DNA of 64,000 nt from Euborellia annulipes (Eukaryota; Arthropoda; Insecta; Dermaptera; Anisolabididae): NCBI GenBank assembly GCA_023213315.1, contig JAKCPI010005192.1, positions 60,579 through 124,578 on the forward strand, read 5' to 3'. How positions within the stretch are numbered: position 1 is the first letter of the stretch; each line of letters opens with the position of its first letter. A program made the position numbers and the translations under genes. Of the stretch, positions 12,166 through 24,218 are shown in pieces. The notes under the pieces are model-generated. The model was not told where the DNA came from and made no database searches. It was given only the letters and a program-made list of their open reading frames with translations.

Positions 12166-12209
12166 TAGGCTGACGTTTCGGTCTTGGTCAAGACCATCTT
12201 CAGAGCTAT
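12166..12209 (-). ncRNA. Hammerhead ribozyme motif, left arm
   Basis: Minus strand: GCU / CTGAAGA / stem II GGTCTT-GACC-AAGACC (6 bp) / GAAA / CGUC / AGC. Stem I is 3 bp (GCU with AGC). The A at variable position 7 is allowed, so the core is intact. Stem III is the self-complementary ACGU, too short to close alone, as in the known minimal hammerheads that work as dimers. Confidence 0.75.
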
Positions 12210-12364
12210 AACAACATGAAGTATATTTTTTTTAAAAATATTATTTGTGAAATTTTACAATTTACAACATTATATAATACATAATATTATACCAAGTTAT
12301 ATAATGTTGTAAATTGTAAAATTTCACAAATAATATTTTTAAAAAAAATATACTTCATGTTGTT

Positions 12365-12408
12365 ATAGCTCTGAAGATGGTCTTGACCAAGACCGAAACG
12401 TCAGCCTA
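12365..12408 (+). ncRNA. Hammerhead ribozyme motif, right arm
   Basis: This is the mirror copy of the 12166-12209 motif on the opposite strand, with the same core and the same 6-bp stem II. The cleavage site falls after C12402. An AATAAA lies 15 nt beyond the cleavage site. Confidence 0.75.
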
Positions 12409-13280
12409 GTGGGTCAATAAATGAAATAATTTTAGCTGCTCTTCTTTTATTTACCTATCAAATTTAGAGAAAATCGAAAAAAACTGAAAAAGTGCATCAG
12501 TAAAGTACTAGTACTCTTTGGCCGATTTTGTTCAAAAGCTTCGTGTCACGTCCCATGGGGGTGCCTAACTTAAATATACAATTTCAACTTCCTAGCTCTT
12601 TTCGTTCTTGAGATATTTTGTTCACAGACACACAGACAGACCATGTCGCGAAAACCACTTTTTTGGATTCAGAGGACCTCAAAACGTGAAGATCCATCAA
12701 AATCTCGACATCGAATTTTTGACATGAATCCAATACTTTCTCTCTCTATATATATTAACATATATATAGAGGTAAGAGAAAGTAAAAATATATTTTTTTA
12801 AAAGAATTATAATGAAAGGAGACGATTTTGACACGAATTTCTTTTGGTAGTTGTCGTATTATTTTTATTTATATTTGTAATCAAAAGAAAAGATTGTAAA
12901 TAGGATAAAAACCACGCCCTGAAACTACGGACCGTCACCCTAAAAGAAATAAAAAAAAAAAAATCAGGCTTGATATCTATAATTTTCATTAATCAAAATC
13001 TCGCTGATGATTTACAAATGCGATGTGCCTTTCCTGTGAATTATGTTTGAGTAAATTGAGCAGTTAGAATTGATTGGAACACGAGGAGGAGAGAATGCAA
13101 TTATTTGTGCTTAAATGACAGGAAATCTTGACAGTTTCTACTATCAATTTGCATTACACTTTCAAAATGTCTTTAATTAGAGAGTCGGCGAATCAACCAT
13201 TAAAGAGAGAGAGACAGAGAGAAAAAAAAATACAAGAAGCAGACAGCGTTCATTAATCGACGACGGATTTATTGAAGAGT

Positions 13281-13810
13281 TTTTTACTTTCTCTTACCCT
13301 ATATATGAAATATATAGAGAGAGAAAGTATTGCGATCATGTCAAAAATTCGATGTCGAGATTTTGATGGATATACATGTTTTGAGGTCCCCTGAGTCCAA
13401 AAAAGTGGGTCCCGCAAATTGGTCTGTGTGTGTGTATGTGTGTATGTGTGTATGTATGTGTGTCTGTGTGTCTGTATGTGTGGAACCATTTTTTTAGCAT
13501 GAAGGAATTGAGCTACCGGATTGAAATTTTATATTTAACTTAGGTACCTTTGAAGAATCTCAAAATAAGCTTTTGAACAAAATCGGCCAAAAAGTACTAG
13601 TACTTTACTGATGTACTTTTTCAGTTTTTTTCGATTTTCTCAAAATTCCCTCCAAGGATTTTTTTTAAAATTCATAAATGAACTATTTTTTAGATGCTCT
13701 TTAAAATGTATATTCTCATTTTGCCGTTGAAATCTTCTGAAGACCACTTTACTCTTGTTCTTCATAGGAAAGATAGAAATGGTTGCCATGGTAACGGAAT
13801 TTAAATCTTT
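13281..13810 (-). mobile_element. Bi-palindrome family copy, head missing
   Basis: Tail hairpin 13283-13331, a TGTGTGTATG microsatellite, AGTACTAGTACTTTACTGAT, and X-box GTTGCCATGGTAAC at 13792-13805. It ends before the head. Confidence 0.88.
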
Positions 13811-14210
13811 TTCTTTTTATTAGATTAAAAATCAATTATTATTTAAATTCCCATTTTTTTTTTAAATTTATTTGTGTCTTTAATTGTTTCAAAGAAAACA
13901 TATATGTCTCTCTCTCACTTGCAAACATTATCGCCTGTCTCTACTCTTTTTAAATTCCCTTTCCACCTTATCTTCGCATAGGCCTAATGTTAATTTCCTA
14001 TAGGGATTTGTATGTTAATTTCGATTCAAAAGGGGGTCCCCTTTAGAACTTTTTAGGCATTTAAAATTTTTTTTTCCAATTCTTATGAAATTTTGTATTT
14101 ATTTACGATTCTATATTGTGTATAAAATGTCCAAATATGAGATTAAAATTTTGAAAAATAACCATAGTTTATTTGAAGCAGTCAACATTTAAAATGCAAG
14201 TTTGAAACTA

Positions 14211-14337
14211 AGATGCTATCGGAAACTAAATATATCTCGACACAAAAAATCTGGTGTGACCAGCACAGTGCGCAACTTTCTCTTACCGAAGGGTAAGAGA
14301 AAGTTGTGTGCTGTGCGCCAGTCACACCAGATTTTTT
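14211..14337 (-). mobile_element. Bi-palindrome family, solo head hairpin
   Basis: Only the head palindrome and about 40 bp of body (GGAAACTAAATATATCTCGA) remain. The loop includes a duplicated GGTAAGAGAAAG. Confidence 0.8.
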
Positions 14338-14510
14338 AAAATGAAAATATATGGATCTTATCTGAAGATTCAATTCGAATATCTACTTATAAGTAGCATG
14401 TGACCGTGCAGAGCTTTCTTATTTATTTTATTAATATTGTTATGTAGGCCTACTTCAAAACAAATCGTAGAAAATCTTTAAAGTATTTGGAGTAGATCTG
14501 AGATATAAAT

Positions 14511-15194
14511 TTTTTACTTTCTCGTACCTCTATATATATGTTAATATATAGAGAGAGAAAGTATTGGATTCATGTCAAAAATTCGATGTCGAGATTTTGA
14601 TGGATCTTCACGTTTTGAGGTCCCCTGAATCCAAAAAAGTGGTTTTCGCGACATGGTCTGTCTGTGTGTCTGTCTGTGTGTGTGTCTGTCTGTGTGTCTG
14701 TGAACAAAATATCTCAAGAACGAAAAGAGCTAGGAAGTTGAAATTTTATATTTAAGTTAGGCACCTCCATGGGACGTGACACGAAGCTTTTGAACAAAAT
14801 CGACCAAAGAGTACTAGTACTTTACTGATTCACTTTTTCAGTTTTTTTCGATTTTCTCTAAATTTGCTCCAACGATTTTTTTTAAAATTCAAAAATCAAT
14901 TATTTTTTAGATTCTCTATAAAATGTATATTCTCATTTTGTGATTGAAATCTTCTGAAGACCACTTTACTCTTGTACTCCATAGAAAAGATAGGAGAAAT
15001 GGTTGCCATGGTATCAAAATATAAATATTTTCCCATACTTATAAATTTTACATCTTGAATTCAATTGTACCCTACTGTCGGAAACTAAATACATGTCGAC
15101 ACAAAAAATCTGGTGTGACAAGCACAGTACACAACTTTCGATTACCGAAGGTAAGAGAAAGTTGTGTGCTGTGCGCCAGTCACACCAGATTTTT
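14511..15194 (-). mobile_element. Bi-palindrome family, full-length copy
   Basis: It is complete from tail hairpin (14513-14562) to head hairpin (15100-15190). Internal CTGTCTGTGTGTGTC repeat; X-box with one change (GTTGCCATGGTATC) at 15002. It is followed by a T-run. Confidence 0.92.
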
Positions 15195-15389
15195 TTTTTT
15201 TTTTTTATTTTATTAGTCAGGTCATGAAATTCAAATGTGATCTAGAAAGGGCGGGTCACTAATACGAAATGTTATGGCGATCACTAGTGACGAAGAGTCA
15301 AAAGAGAAACAAAATTTTTTATAAGGTTCAAAGAAAGATCTAGGACATTTTAATATCAGCTATTAACTTATACAGTACATGCATAATAC

Positions 15390-15392
<3 letters not shown>

Positions 15393-15423
<31 letters not shown>
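15393..15423. repeat. Poly-T tract (31 bases)
   Basis: Uninterrupted T run without a recognisable element attached. Confidence 0.9.
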
Positions 15424-15425
<2 letters not shown>

Positions 15426-15557
15426 TTATCTGGATAATTAATCATTAAGCGATACAAAAAAGAATAAATTTTATATTCATTTATGTATCATATATACACA
15501 TCTAATATCTTTAGTATAATAATAAAAATCAGTCACTGTCGATGTTTCGATATCAGT

Positions 15558-15652
15558 ATTTATTTCAATTGAATTGGATACCAATCATCAATAGAAATTA
15601 ATATGGATGGGGTCTAAATTGCTTCAGATGCCGAAAAAGACAAAAAAAATTT
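15558..15652 (+). mobile_element. SINE 3' fragment
   Basis: TTTCAATTGAATTGGATACC, GGGGTCTAAATTGCTTCAGA, TGCCGAAAAAGAC, poly-A. Head missing. Confidence 0.6.
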
Positions 15653-15670
15653 AACACCATGTTTCTGTAT

Positions 15671-16256
15671 TTTACTTTCTCTTACCCTCTATATAACAGG
15701 CATGTTAATATATAGAGAGAGAAAGTACTGGATTCCTGTCAAAAATTCGATGTCGACATTTTGATGGATATACACGTTTTGAGGTCCCCCTTCAATTTAA
15801 AGCATAAAGGAATTGAGCTAGGAGATTGAAATTTTATATTTAAGTTAGGCACCCCATTAGGGCGTAAAAATAAGTTTTTAAACAAAATCGGTCAAAGAGT
15901 ACTAGTACTTTACTGATGTAGTGTTTTTTCGATTTTCTCAAAATTCGCTCCAACAATTTTGATTAAAATTCAAAATATTATGTTTTAGATTCTCTTTAAA
16001 ATGTATATTCTCATTTCACCATTGAAATCTTCTGAAGACCACTTTAGACTTGTACTTCATAGGAAAGATACGAGAAATTGTTACCATGGTAACAATATAT
16101 AAATAAACAAATAGTTTATAAATTTGTCAAATTCAAATGTACCGCACTGTTAGAAACTAAATATATTTTGACACAAAAAATCTGGTGTGACTAGCACAGA
16201 ACACAACTTTTGATTACCGAAGGTTGTGTGCTGTGCGACTAGTTACACCAGATCTT
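15671..16256 (-). mobile_element. Bi-palindrome family, near-full copy
   Basis: Both hairpins are present, with an internal deletion near 15790 that removed the CTGTCTGTGTG region. X-box GTTACCATGGTAAC, a perfect palindrome here, is at 16080-16093. Confidence 0.9.
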
Positions 16257-17279
16257 TTATTTATAATTTTTCCGGTTTTCAAGGGGGTTGCCCATAACTC
16301 CTTCACCTTGATTCTTTCTTATAAACAGTGGAATAAAATCAAACTACGTCAAAGGCAAAAATAAAGAATAAAAAAAAAATTAAGAGTTCCAGGGGTCAGG
16401 GCTTCCGACTATGACGTAGACTGCTGGAGGCAAATTTTTGATTGATTGTCCTCTTCTATAAAATTAAATTTATTTATCCTATATTCAATTACTTTTCAAT
16501 TTTTATTCAAAGAATTTTTTCAATATTTTTCTAACAAGATATTAATTTTTTTCTATAATAAATTTCCATCAATTATTCATGTTTCTATCCAGAGGAAAAT
16601 TTTTTTATAAATTATTATTTACAATAAATATTTTTCTTTTGCAAAGGGTCAAATAGCCAGTGACTAATTTCTACTACTTTTCCAGCCAATAATATGTTAA
16701 TGATATGAAAAGAAAAGTGAGATTCGCCGGTGATATATCAAATTGAAATTTTCAATATGTCAAAAAAATGTAATAAAATTCGAGAATTAGTCCGTGGAAA
16801 AAAAAAATACATTTCAAATTTGTTGACCGAGAAAATAAAAATCAAAACCAGTAAAACTCCTCTGATTTTTATTGTTCATAAAACAAATTTAATCTTTAAA
16901 AGATTTGAAAAAAAAAAAAAATTAAAACAGGTTTAAGATTATCAAATATTTCTCAAACCTCTCTACTTTCTAGTATATCGTATAAATAAAAAGTTGATAA
17001 CTATCTTAATAAAGTATAAATGAAGAGCCTCCTATTCATTTTCTTTGTTAAAATAGCTAAAAAAAATTTTTTTTATAGTTAAATTATGTAAATCGTCAGA
17101 TAAGGAATCAGTGAAAAAAATTAAAGCGTTATCTCATCAGAGAGACGTTTCGGTTATTAGGCTAATAATGCGATAATTGGTCTCACAATATTCAAATTAT
17201 GAGATTTATTTCTATGTATTTAAGAAAAAGATTTATATTCCAAAAAGCATAGCTCGTTTTGTCACAAATTGTTTTAGTT

Positions 17280-17489
17280 TAAGGGTGGCCGATCTTGCTG
17301 ACCATTTTGTAAATGAATCAAAACTCCGCGGGCCGCATGTAATATTATATATCCTCATATTAGATTTAGAACCATTATAAAAAAAAAAATTTTTGGGGTG
17401 AAAAAAAAAATAAATATATTTTGTAAAAGTGTGATGAATGTCGCGGGCAACAAAAATGTTCAAAACGGCCCGTGAGTTGGGCACCCCTG
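17280..17489. mobile_element. hAT-type MITE
   Basis: The right end CAGGGGTGCCCAACTCACGG (on the minus strand) and left TAAGGGTGGCCGATCTTGCT are inverted. Flanks TTTTAGTT and ATTTAGTC match at six of eight bases. Confidence 0.6.
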
Positions 17490-17616
17490 ATTTAGTCTAT
17501 CCACAATTGACTAACTTTTTGTCTTTTTACCTAAAGACAGGCGATTTAATTAGATTTAAATGCTCGATACACTAAGTGATATTTTTCAAGTTTTTATTGG
17601 TGAAATTACAACTATT

Positions 17617-17726
17617 GTTTTTTTTTTAACACTCACACTTTTTTCCCATTCACACTCACACTCACACACACATGCACACAGTCTTTGCGGCAACTTAGAC
17701 CATATAAGACTTTAAACCATAATCGT
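17617..17726 (-). mobile_element. SINE 3' fragment
   Basis: Poly-T, then ACACTCACACTTTTTTCCCA, CACACAGTCTTTGCGGCAAC, TTAGACCAT: the tail of the same SINE in reverse, truncated before the tRNA head. Confidence 0.7.
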
Positions 17727-17735
17727 TATTTGAAT

Positions 17736-17983
17736 CAAGGGCGCGTACAAGGGGAGGGGGTAAAGGGGGTAATTACCCCCCCTCCTCTCAAATTTAAAAA
17801 AAATTATTTTGAATGTAAAATTTTAAAAATTAATACTTAAAAATTTGATTTGTATTTATATTCTGGCAAACAAGTACAGAATGCGCCTTTAAATTACAGA
17901 AATTAAGATAAAATTGTGTGTTGTGGTACTAGTCACACCAGATCCACCCCCCCCCCCAAGAAACACCTCTGGAACCGCTCTTG
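17736..17983. mobile_element. hAT-type element with exact 8-bp duplication
   Basis: ATTTGAAT is at 17728-17735 and 17984-17991. Ends CAAGGGCGCG and CGCTCTTG are inverted. The interior includes AAAATTTGATTTGTATTTAT and a CACACCAGAT remnant like the bi-palindrome head; the same interior occurs at 50520-50712. Confidence 0.7.
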
Positions 17984-18053
17984 ATTTGAATATATATAAA
18001 TTGGGGTCCAGACATTCTTATTTAAGCCATTTGGTAACCAAATTCACTTTTTT

Positions 18054-18153
18054 TTAATACCGGGACCCTCAAAATGTGTATTTCCATCTGGATGAATTTT
18101 ATATGCGATCGCATTAGTTTACTAAGAGAAAGTGAAAAAAAAACTTTAATTGC
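18054..18153 (+). mobile_element. Bi-palindrome family, 3' fragment
   Basis: CGGGACCCTCAAAATGTGTA and TTTCCATC, followed by AAGAGAAAGTG, match the family's 3' end with many changes. Confidence 0.5.
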
Positions 18154-18159
18154 TTGATG

Positions 18160-21100
18160 AACAAGGTGCTTCCTTCAAATCTTTTAATCTCAAAAGAACA
18201 TTTGATTAATTATAATCATAATTAATAATAAACTCGGATTCATAAATAAAAATTCAAATATAAATTTAAATATGATTTTTTTTCTAAAAATTCTTCCGGA
18301 TAGACAAAAATGCAATTTAAGTGAATGTTGAAATTAAAATGTAAATTATTTAGATTATTTTCATAATATTTCAATTAATGTTTACAAAAGAGAAAAATTA
18401 ATGACTCCAAGCGTTTCGGAATCCAAAAGAGAGTATTCTTTCTAAAGATTTTTTTTTAAGTATCATCAAACACCTCATTTCCTTTTATTAATATTTTTTT
18501 TGATTAATAGAGGAATTTTATATAACGTTAGATATTTAAATTGATCCGATTCTTAGAAAACATAGCTGAACTCAATGAAGCCTCGGAAAAAAGTAAAGGA
18601 ATAACAAATTATTCTTTCATTTGGTTATCTTCTTCTATTTATATCAAATGAAATAAAAAATAAATCATCATCCATCATAATCCGCGTAAATAAAACTCTC
18701 AGGATCCCATATCAGGTCTTGAACGCACAAAGATATTCTTTTCATATGTCAACTCGATTGATTTCAAGTGTCTGTTTACTTTCATTCTTTTCATCTGACA
18801 ATTGTACTAATACTAATACTTGTATTTATATACAAGCAACCGGTTGAGCGAGTGTTCTGATGATTCACGCAGCCTGGCTGACAAGTTAAAAAGATAGATT
18901 CCAAGTACAAGAAGTCCTTCCTTAAGCCAGATGCCTGAGGATTTAATTACACCCACACACTCACTGACGACAATTCACTCTTGTTTTTATTTCATTTGTT
19001 TGTTTTTTTTCTTATCTTAATTATAGCTTTTGTCCAAACTCTCAAGCTCACTCACAACAGATGTTTCTTTTTTCGGTCTATTTAATTTTTAAAGAATTTG
19101 TCATTATAAAAAAAAAATTAATTTGGTTTAAATTTAAGAGTGAATTAAAAAATTTAGCTTCTTTCTAAATGAGGCCTTCAATTGAATATCTTTTTAATAT
19201 AATTTTAAGGCTTAATTTGAGGATTTAGGAAGTTTTTTCTATAGTCTATATAAACTAAAGCGGTTGTATATAAAACTCATCAGATTTTGATGGAAATACA
19301 CATTCTGTATTTGTATTAAAAAAAGTGTGGATATATCTATTTCAAATATAAGAAATCACTTGTATCTACAATATATTAAAATTCTAAGTCCTTGGGCATC
19401 TGAGGCATTAATTAATTATAACTTGTAATATTAATTTTAAATGAGGCCTTGCAATTAAATAACGATTCATGTGAACTAGGCTGTTATTTTTAAAATGTAA
19501 ATGCAAATAAATTTTTATTTCATATGGCAATAATAAATTCGTCCAAGTAATAATATTCATAATTATTTTCATATTATTCGTATCAAGGTCGTAGCCAGAA
19601 AACTTATTTCGGCTAAGGTTGAGATGAAATATATAAATTTTAAATATAAAATATTTTTTATATCAGCATTTAAAACATTAATAACAAGTTTATCTCTATA
19701 TATCTCTCTTTATTTATAATTTTTCGGAATTTCTGGGGGTGATGAGGAGTTTTAACCCTCCCTAGGATTCTTTTTCGTATATAGTCCAATATTTCTTAAA
19801 ATCAATTATAAATGCCATAAAAGTTTTGAGTTAACTTTCGCACAATCTTAACCATAACATTCTTTTATCGGGTAAATTAAGATCCGACCCACGTTACTCG
19901 ATGTAAGTCCAATAAAGTAAAAATTGAAGAAAAAAATTTGGGACCATATGAACAAGACGTAGTAAGTGTGATTGTCTTAGCCGTAATACTGGGACAGAAA
20001 TTTTTTTTTCAAATTTACTAGTAGCCTACCCTGAGATGGATATTGACTCAGTTTTGAAAGTCTGTTGTTTGGAATCAGCCACATGTCTATTTTTCTTATT
20101 TATTTAATGTCCTAAGCTACTACAAAGCCGAAAAGGACAAAAAAGTTTATTTATCCAAAAATTAATCGTATCTATTTTTTTTTTTCATTATCAGATGACA
20201 AATATTTTGTTTATTTAAAGATAAAATTAAATTAAAGGCGAGACCATATCGATAGGATTTTTTATTATTAATCAGACGCCTATTAATTTTCTGATCAATA
20301 TCTAATTACTCCGAATTTTATAATCAAAAAAAAAGACACAATTGAAGGATTTTTTGTAATTTTATTTTGCTTTGTCAGCATTTGGCGGCAATGACCTTAC
20401 TTTTGTTTGCTTAATCAGCTTTTTTAATTCATAATTTGTTATAAAAAATACGAAACGGCCTTTTGTTTTGATTTTCAGTCGATTCTTTTCCTATCAAGTC
20501 CAAGACCTCTTTGAGACAATATATATTTCGGAGGTGAAAGTCAGGAAAATGGTTTGAATTAAAAGATTTAATTATTTATAAATCTTTTATTTTTAGAAAT
20601 TAATTAGCTTTAAGTTTACCTAAGAAGGATTCTAACGGGGGGGGTTGATCAAAAAGAGCGTGAAAGACGGACAGACAGACTGACATTAGTGAAAGATATA
20701 CGTATATGGATTATTATAAAGAGATAATCTCTTCCCCAGAGGGGAACTCAAGGATTGGTTAGATTTACATATTTTTGCTGATTATTAATTTAACGCTATT
20801 AAATAATTATTAATATCCAATAGCAATGCATGGGCAGTGAGATTAGAAAATATTTGCAAGATTTAGAAAAATTTAGGCCCCAAATGATTCTCTAAATATG
20901 GGGGGGATTTTTAATAATGAAAAAATCATAAAAGTAAATAAATAAACAAGGAATGAAGATGAGAGTCATACGGGTTCTACAACAATTTTTTTACTAAATG
21001 TCAAAGACTTTAGATTATAATAGATAATAAAAAACGGAATTCGTCATTAAATAGTTGGTAATCAAAAGCGGAAATTTGGAAGCGCCACCCGCGGAAGTCG

Positions 21101-21780
21101 GAAGTGATCCCCTCCTTCACACATACATACACATTAATTATCATCAGGAATGATTACAGTCGATTTTAGTATGAGAAAAAATTATTATGGAAGCAATTGA
21201 GGAGATTATAATTCATAAAAGAGCGTTTAACAAATGAATAATGAGCGGCCCCCGAGGCAAAGTGAATCTTAATGAGATTCAAAGACTTCACATGTGTAAT
21301 TTAAAAAAAAAAAAAAAACGAAATTAAAAGTTAATCAATTATCCGAGTGGATTAATTACATGCAATCATGATGGGATTCTAATTCATTTAATTAATTTAT
21401 ATAATTTTCAATTTTATTAACTATTTATATAGTAAGATTGTTCGGAGCTTGGTGAAATGATTTTTTAATTTTTCATAATTTGGTTTAGTTGAAATATCAA
21501 GTTATAAAATTTTATGAATAATTTCTTTAAATTTGGGAACTCTCAGTTTAAGGGGTCCAGGGAAATATGCAAAATACTCCCTCTGGATTTTAGAAGACTT
21601 GGAAAGAAGACAATATTTACATAAAAAAATTTTGATAAAACTTGTTTTTGATAGAATTCTTTGAACAAAATCTTTTAGTGGAGGTGAATTTTCAAATATG
21701 GGTCACCTCCCCTCCCGAAAAAATAAATATATTTCCCTGATACTTTATATAAACAAAAAAAATCATTTCAAAGAAGAATA
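18160..21780. other. AT-rich sequence, no gene identified
   Basis: Longest repeat-poor stretch. It contains a SINE-like tail at 20085 and G-run remnants near 17750, 20640 and 20900, but no splice-bounded exon or long ORF that I can support. Confidence 0.45.
20085..20160 (+). mobile_element. SINE-like 3' fragment
   Basis: TTTATTTAATGTCCTAAGCT, ACTACAAAGCCGAAAAGGAC resembles the SINE tail only. Confidence 0.3.
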
Positions 21781-21782
21781 CG

Positions 21783-22250
21783 ACTTTTTACTTTCTCGTA
21801 TAGGAAGTATATAAAGAGAAAGTGTTATAATAGTGAAAAAAATTCGACTTCGAGATTTTGATGATTCTCGACGTTTTAAGACCTGAGTCAAAAAAACATT
21901 TTTGGAAATTTGTTTGTCTGTGTGTGTGAACACGATTGCACACAAGGAGCCAGATAGATTAAATTTGGTATATACTCCTCCAAGAATAAAAATTTTTTAA
22001 AATAAAGTATTAATATAACAAAAAAATTGAAAATTTCAAATTTTTGAAAAAACTTATTAGATAAAGTAGCCCTACTACTTCCAGGGGACGTATTTACCCC
22101 AAAAGTAGATACATATCAATTTTAGTGTAAGGTGTATATACCAAATTTTATCGATCTGGCTTCTTGCGTTTTTGAGAAATCGTCTTCAAACATACAGACA
22201 AAATTCCAAAAATGGTTTTTTAGAACATACGAGAAGTAATGGGGAAGTTC
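21783..22250 (-). mobile_element. Divergent relative of the bi-palindrome family
   Basis: TTTTTACTTTCTCGTATAGG...AGAGAAAGTG begins a hairpin like the family tail, followed by CGACTTCGAGATTTTGATG. Later sequence (GAGCCAGATAGATTAAATT and its near-complement near 22150) is not shared, so this may be a separate subfamily. Confidence 0.45.
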
Positions 22251-23120
22251 CCGAATTTTTTAATTTGTGATTTAATTGCTAGTCAAAATCAAAATTTTAT
22301 ACAAGTCTCAGGTTCTCAGGACGAACCCCTGAAGACTACTAAAATAGACGAGATGTCTGTTTGAAATGACACTTGAAATCTCGAAATTTGTATAAAACCA
22401 ACAAAAAAATTAAAAAGTTGAGATTATAAAAAAAAATCCTATTTATAATCCATCATAAAAATTTGTCATTAAAAGTGAAATCAGATTAAAAAAAAAAAAA
22501 AGGAAAATTAATTAATGAGAAATATGTCTAAAGAGTATTTTATGCATGAAATATTAAAGTTACAGAGAAATCTTAATGAAGGGACTGATTAGGCGAAGAA
22601 AAGAGAGAGAAAATATTTAGATCGGTTTGGATTGATAAATTGTATGCAAAGCGTGACCTTGGGTTCTTTTTCAATGAATAAATATGCTAATTTGGAATAG
22701 AGATTTATGGATGTCGAAAGGGGGAGGCGAGAGAGAGATTTCGATGCAGTCAGACGTGAAGAGAGGCCCTGGACCATTTACAGATCGAATTCATTAAAAA
22801 GTTAAAAAATTAATGAAAAGTAATTTTGTCATATGGAACATTATTTAATTAAGCAATTGTTTATATTTGAATCTTAATTTTGGGTTTGTTAAATCAATTT
22901 TCTCTTCAATGAATGTTGAGGGAAGATTTCAATGCATCAGAAAATCCCAAAAACTACCTGCCCGAAAATAAATCTCAGTTAATAAAAAATTTATTTTATC
23001 AAAATTAGTGGAAAAAAAAGATAAATATTAGTGTGAGGTGGATAGCTTAGAAAGATCTTGTAGTAAGAAATAAAGAAAGAGCGAATGCAGCTATTTTTAT
23101 TTCGTTTATTAGGCACTTCA

Positions 23121-23160
23121 AGCCGACGTTTCGGTCAGATTTGCGACCGTCCTCGGGGAT
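23121..23160 (-). ncRNA. Hammerhead motif, one core change
   Basis: Minus strand CCGAGGA in place of CTGAGGA (U4 to C), stem II GGTC...GACC, GAAA, CGUC, GGC. Probably inactive. Confidence 0.5.
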
Positions 23161-23260
23161 AGACCTAGCCTCGCAGAGCCTAAGGTCCTTATTAAATAGC
23201 AATAAATATTTTACACCATTGCGCCATTCGACTTTTTGAGAAGTTTTATTGACACACTTC

Positions 23261-23300
23261 AGCCCAGAGGATGGTCGCAAATATGACCGAAACGTCGGCT
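23261..23300 (+). ncRNA. Hammerhead motif, one core change
   Basis: GCC pairs with GGC as stem I. The core reads CAGAGGA (U4 to A), then stem II GGTC...GACC, GAAA, CGTC. Its partner arm has a different change at the same base, so the shared ancestor was probably intact. Confidence 0.52.
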
Positions 23301-23492
23301 TGAAGTGCCTAATAAACGAAATAAAAATAGCTCCATGCGCTCCTTTTAGTTTAAAAATTTGGAGAATTTTTTTAAGTAAAAAATTTTTTTCGAAATTTTC
23401 AAATCAAACTTCATTAATCAAATTCAGGAATGTTGGATAAAAATATAGAAGAAAAATTATTTTTTGTTATGTTAATCAATATTGAAAAGTAG

Positions 23493-23688
23493 CAAGCGGC
23501 CTTGGGCTAGGCGAAGAGAAACTGTCACCGAAATCATTGAAGTTAAGCAACGCCAAGATCGGATGAATATGGGGATAGGTGGCCCCCCAGAAACAAGAAA
23601 GATTAAGTCGCCGTTCATTATTAAATACGTTTGTAAGCTTTAAAGTCAAAATGGCCTCAGCAGCCTAAAGACTTAAATTGAAATTACA
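23493..23688 (+). mobile_element. 5S rRNA-derived SINE, diverged
   Basis: GCGGCCTTGGGCTAGGCGAA, TTGAAGTTAAGCAACGCCAA, then tail AATGGCCTCAGCAGCCTAAA. It abuts a bi-palindrome copy. Confidence 0.7.
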
Positions 23689-23689
23689 A

Positions 23690-24218
23690 AAAAAATCTGG
23701 TGTGACTAGGCATAGCACACAACTTTCTCTTACCTTCGGTAATCGAAAGTTGTTTTCTGTGTTTGTCACATCAGATTTTTTTGTGTCGAGATATATTTAG
23801 TTTCCGCCGATATATTAGAATTCAAGAAGTAAAATTTATAAACATGGGAAAATATTTATATTTTGTTACTATGGCCACCATTTCTTTCCTATGACGTACA
23901 AGAGCAAAATGAGATTATACAATTGAAAGAGTATGTAAAAAATAATTGATTTTTGAATTTTAAACAAAATCGTTAGAGCGAATTTTGAGAAAATCGAAAA
24001 AAAAACTGAAAAAATACATCAGTAAAGTACTAGTACTTTTTGGCCGATTTTAATTAAAAGCTTATTTTCACGCCCTAGGGGAGTGCCTAGCTTAAATATA
24101 AGATTTCAACCTCTTAGCTCAATTTCTTCATGCTTAAAATTGAACACACATACACCTACCCACCCACACACAGACAGACTGACCATATTAATATATACAT
24201 ATAGGTAAGAGAAAGTAA
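23690..24218 (+). mobile_element. Bi-palindrome family copy
   Basis: Head hairpin from 23696, body, ACCCACCCACACACAGACAG repeat, then a shortened end TATATACATATAGGTAAGAGA. About 80 bp before the tail hairpin is deleted. Confidence 0.87.

Larger units (their letters stand above)
12066..12470. mobile_element. Hammerhead-bearing inverted-repeat element with 12-bp target duplication
   Basis: The element (12078-12458) interrupts a bi-palindrome copy and is flanked by CAAATTTAGAGA at 12066-12077 and 12459-12470. After a 36-nt single-copy extension at the left end, the rest is a near-perfect inverted repeat centred on 12287. Each arm carries an identical hammerhead with its cleavage site facing outward. 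There is no ORF. A target duplication of this length plus a short one-sided extension next to terminal repeats recalls Penelope insertions. Confidence 0.75.
11738..12784 (+). mobile_element. Bi-palindrome family copy interrupted by a hammerhead element
   Basis: Both hairpins are complete. The head palindrome is 11738-11830 and the tail palindrome 12732-12783. Exact X-box GTTACCATGGCAAC is at 11927-11940. The 12078-12458 insertion splits it, so the copy itself is about 650 bp. Confidence 0.9.
23080..23342. mobile_element. Hammerhead-bearing inverted-repeat element
   Basis: Arms of about 75 bp (AGCTATTTTTATTTCGTTTA and its complement) enclose a 105-nt unique centre. One hammerhead sits in each arm. 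The AATAAACGAAATAA stretch after each cleavage site resembles the same stretch in the 12-kb element. Confidence 0.62.

Noticed and set aside
13003..13030. CTGATGA match near 13.0 kb (also 18.86 kb and 31.93 kb)
   Set aside because: No following GAAA with a pairing stem II; expected by chance in this sequence.
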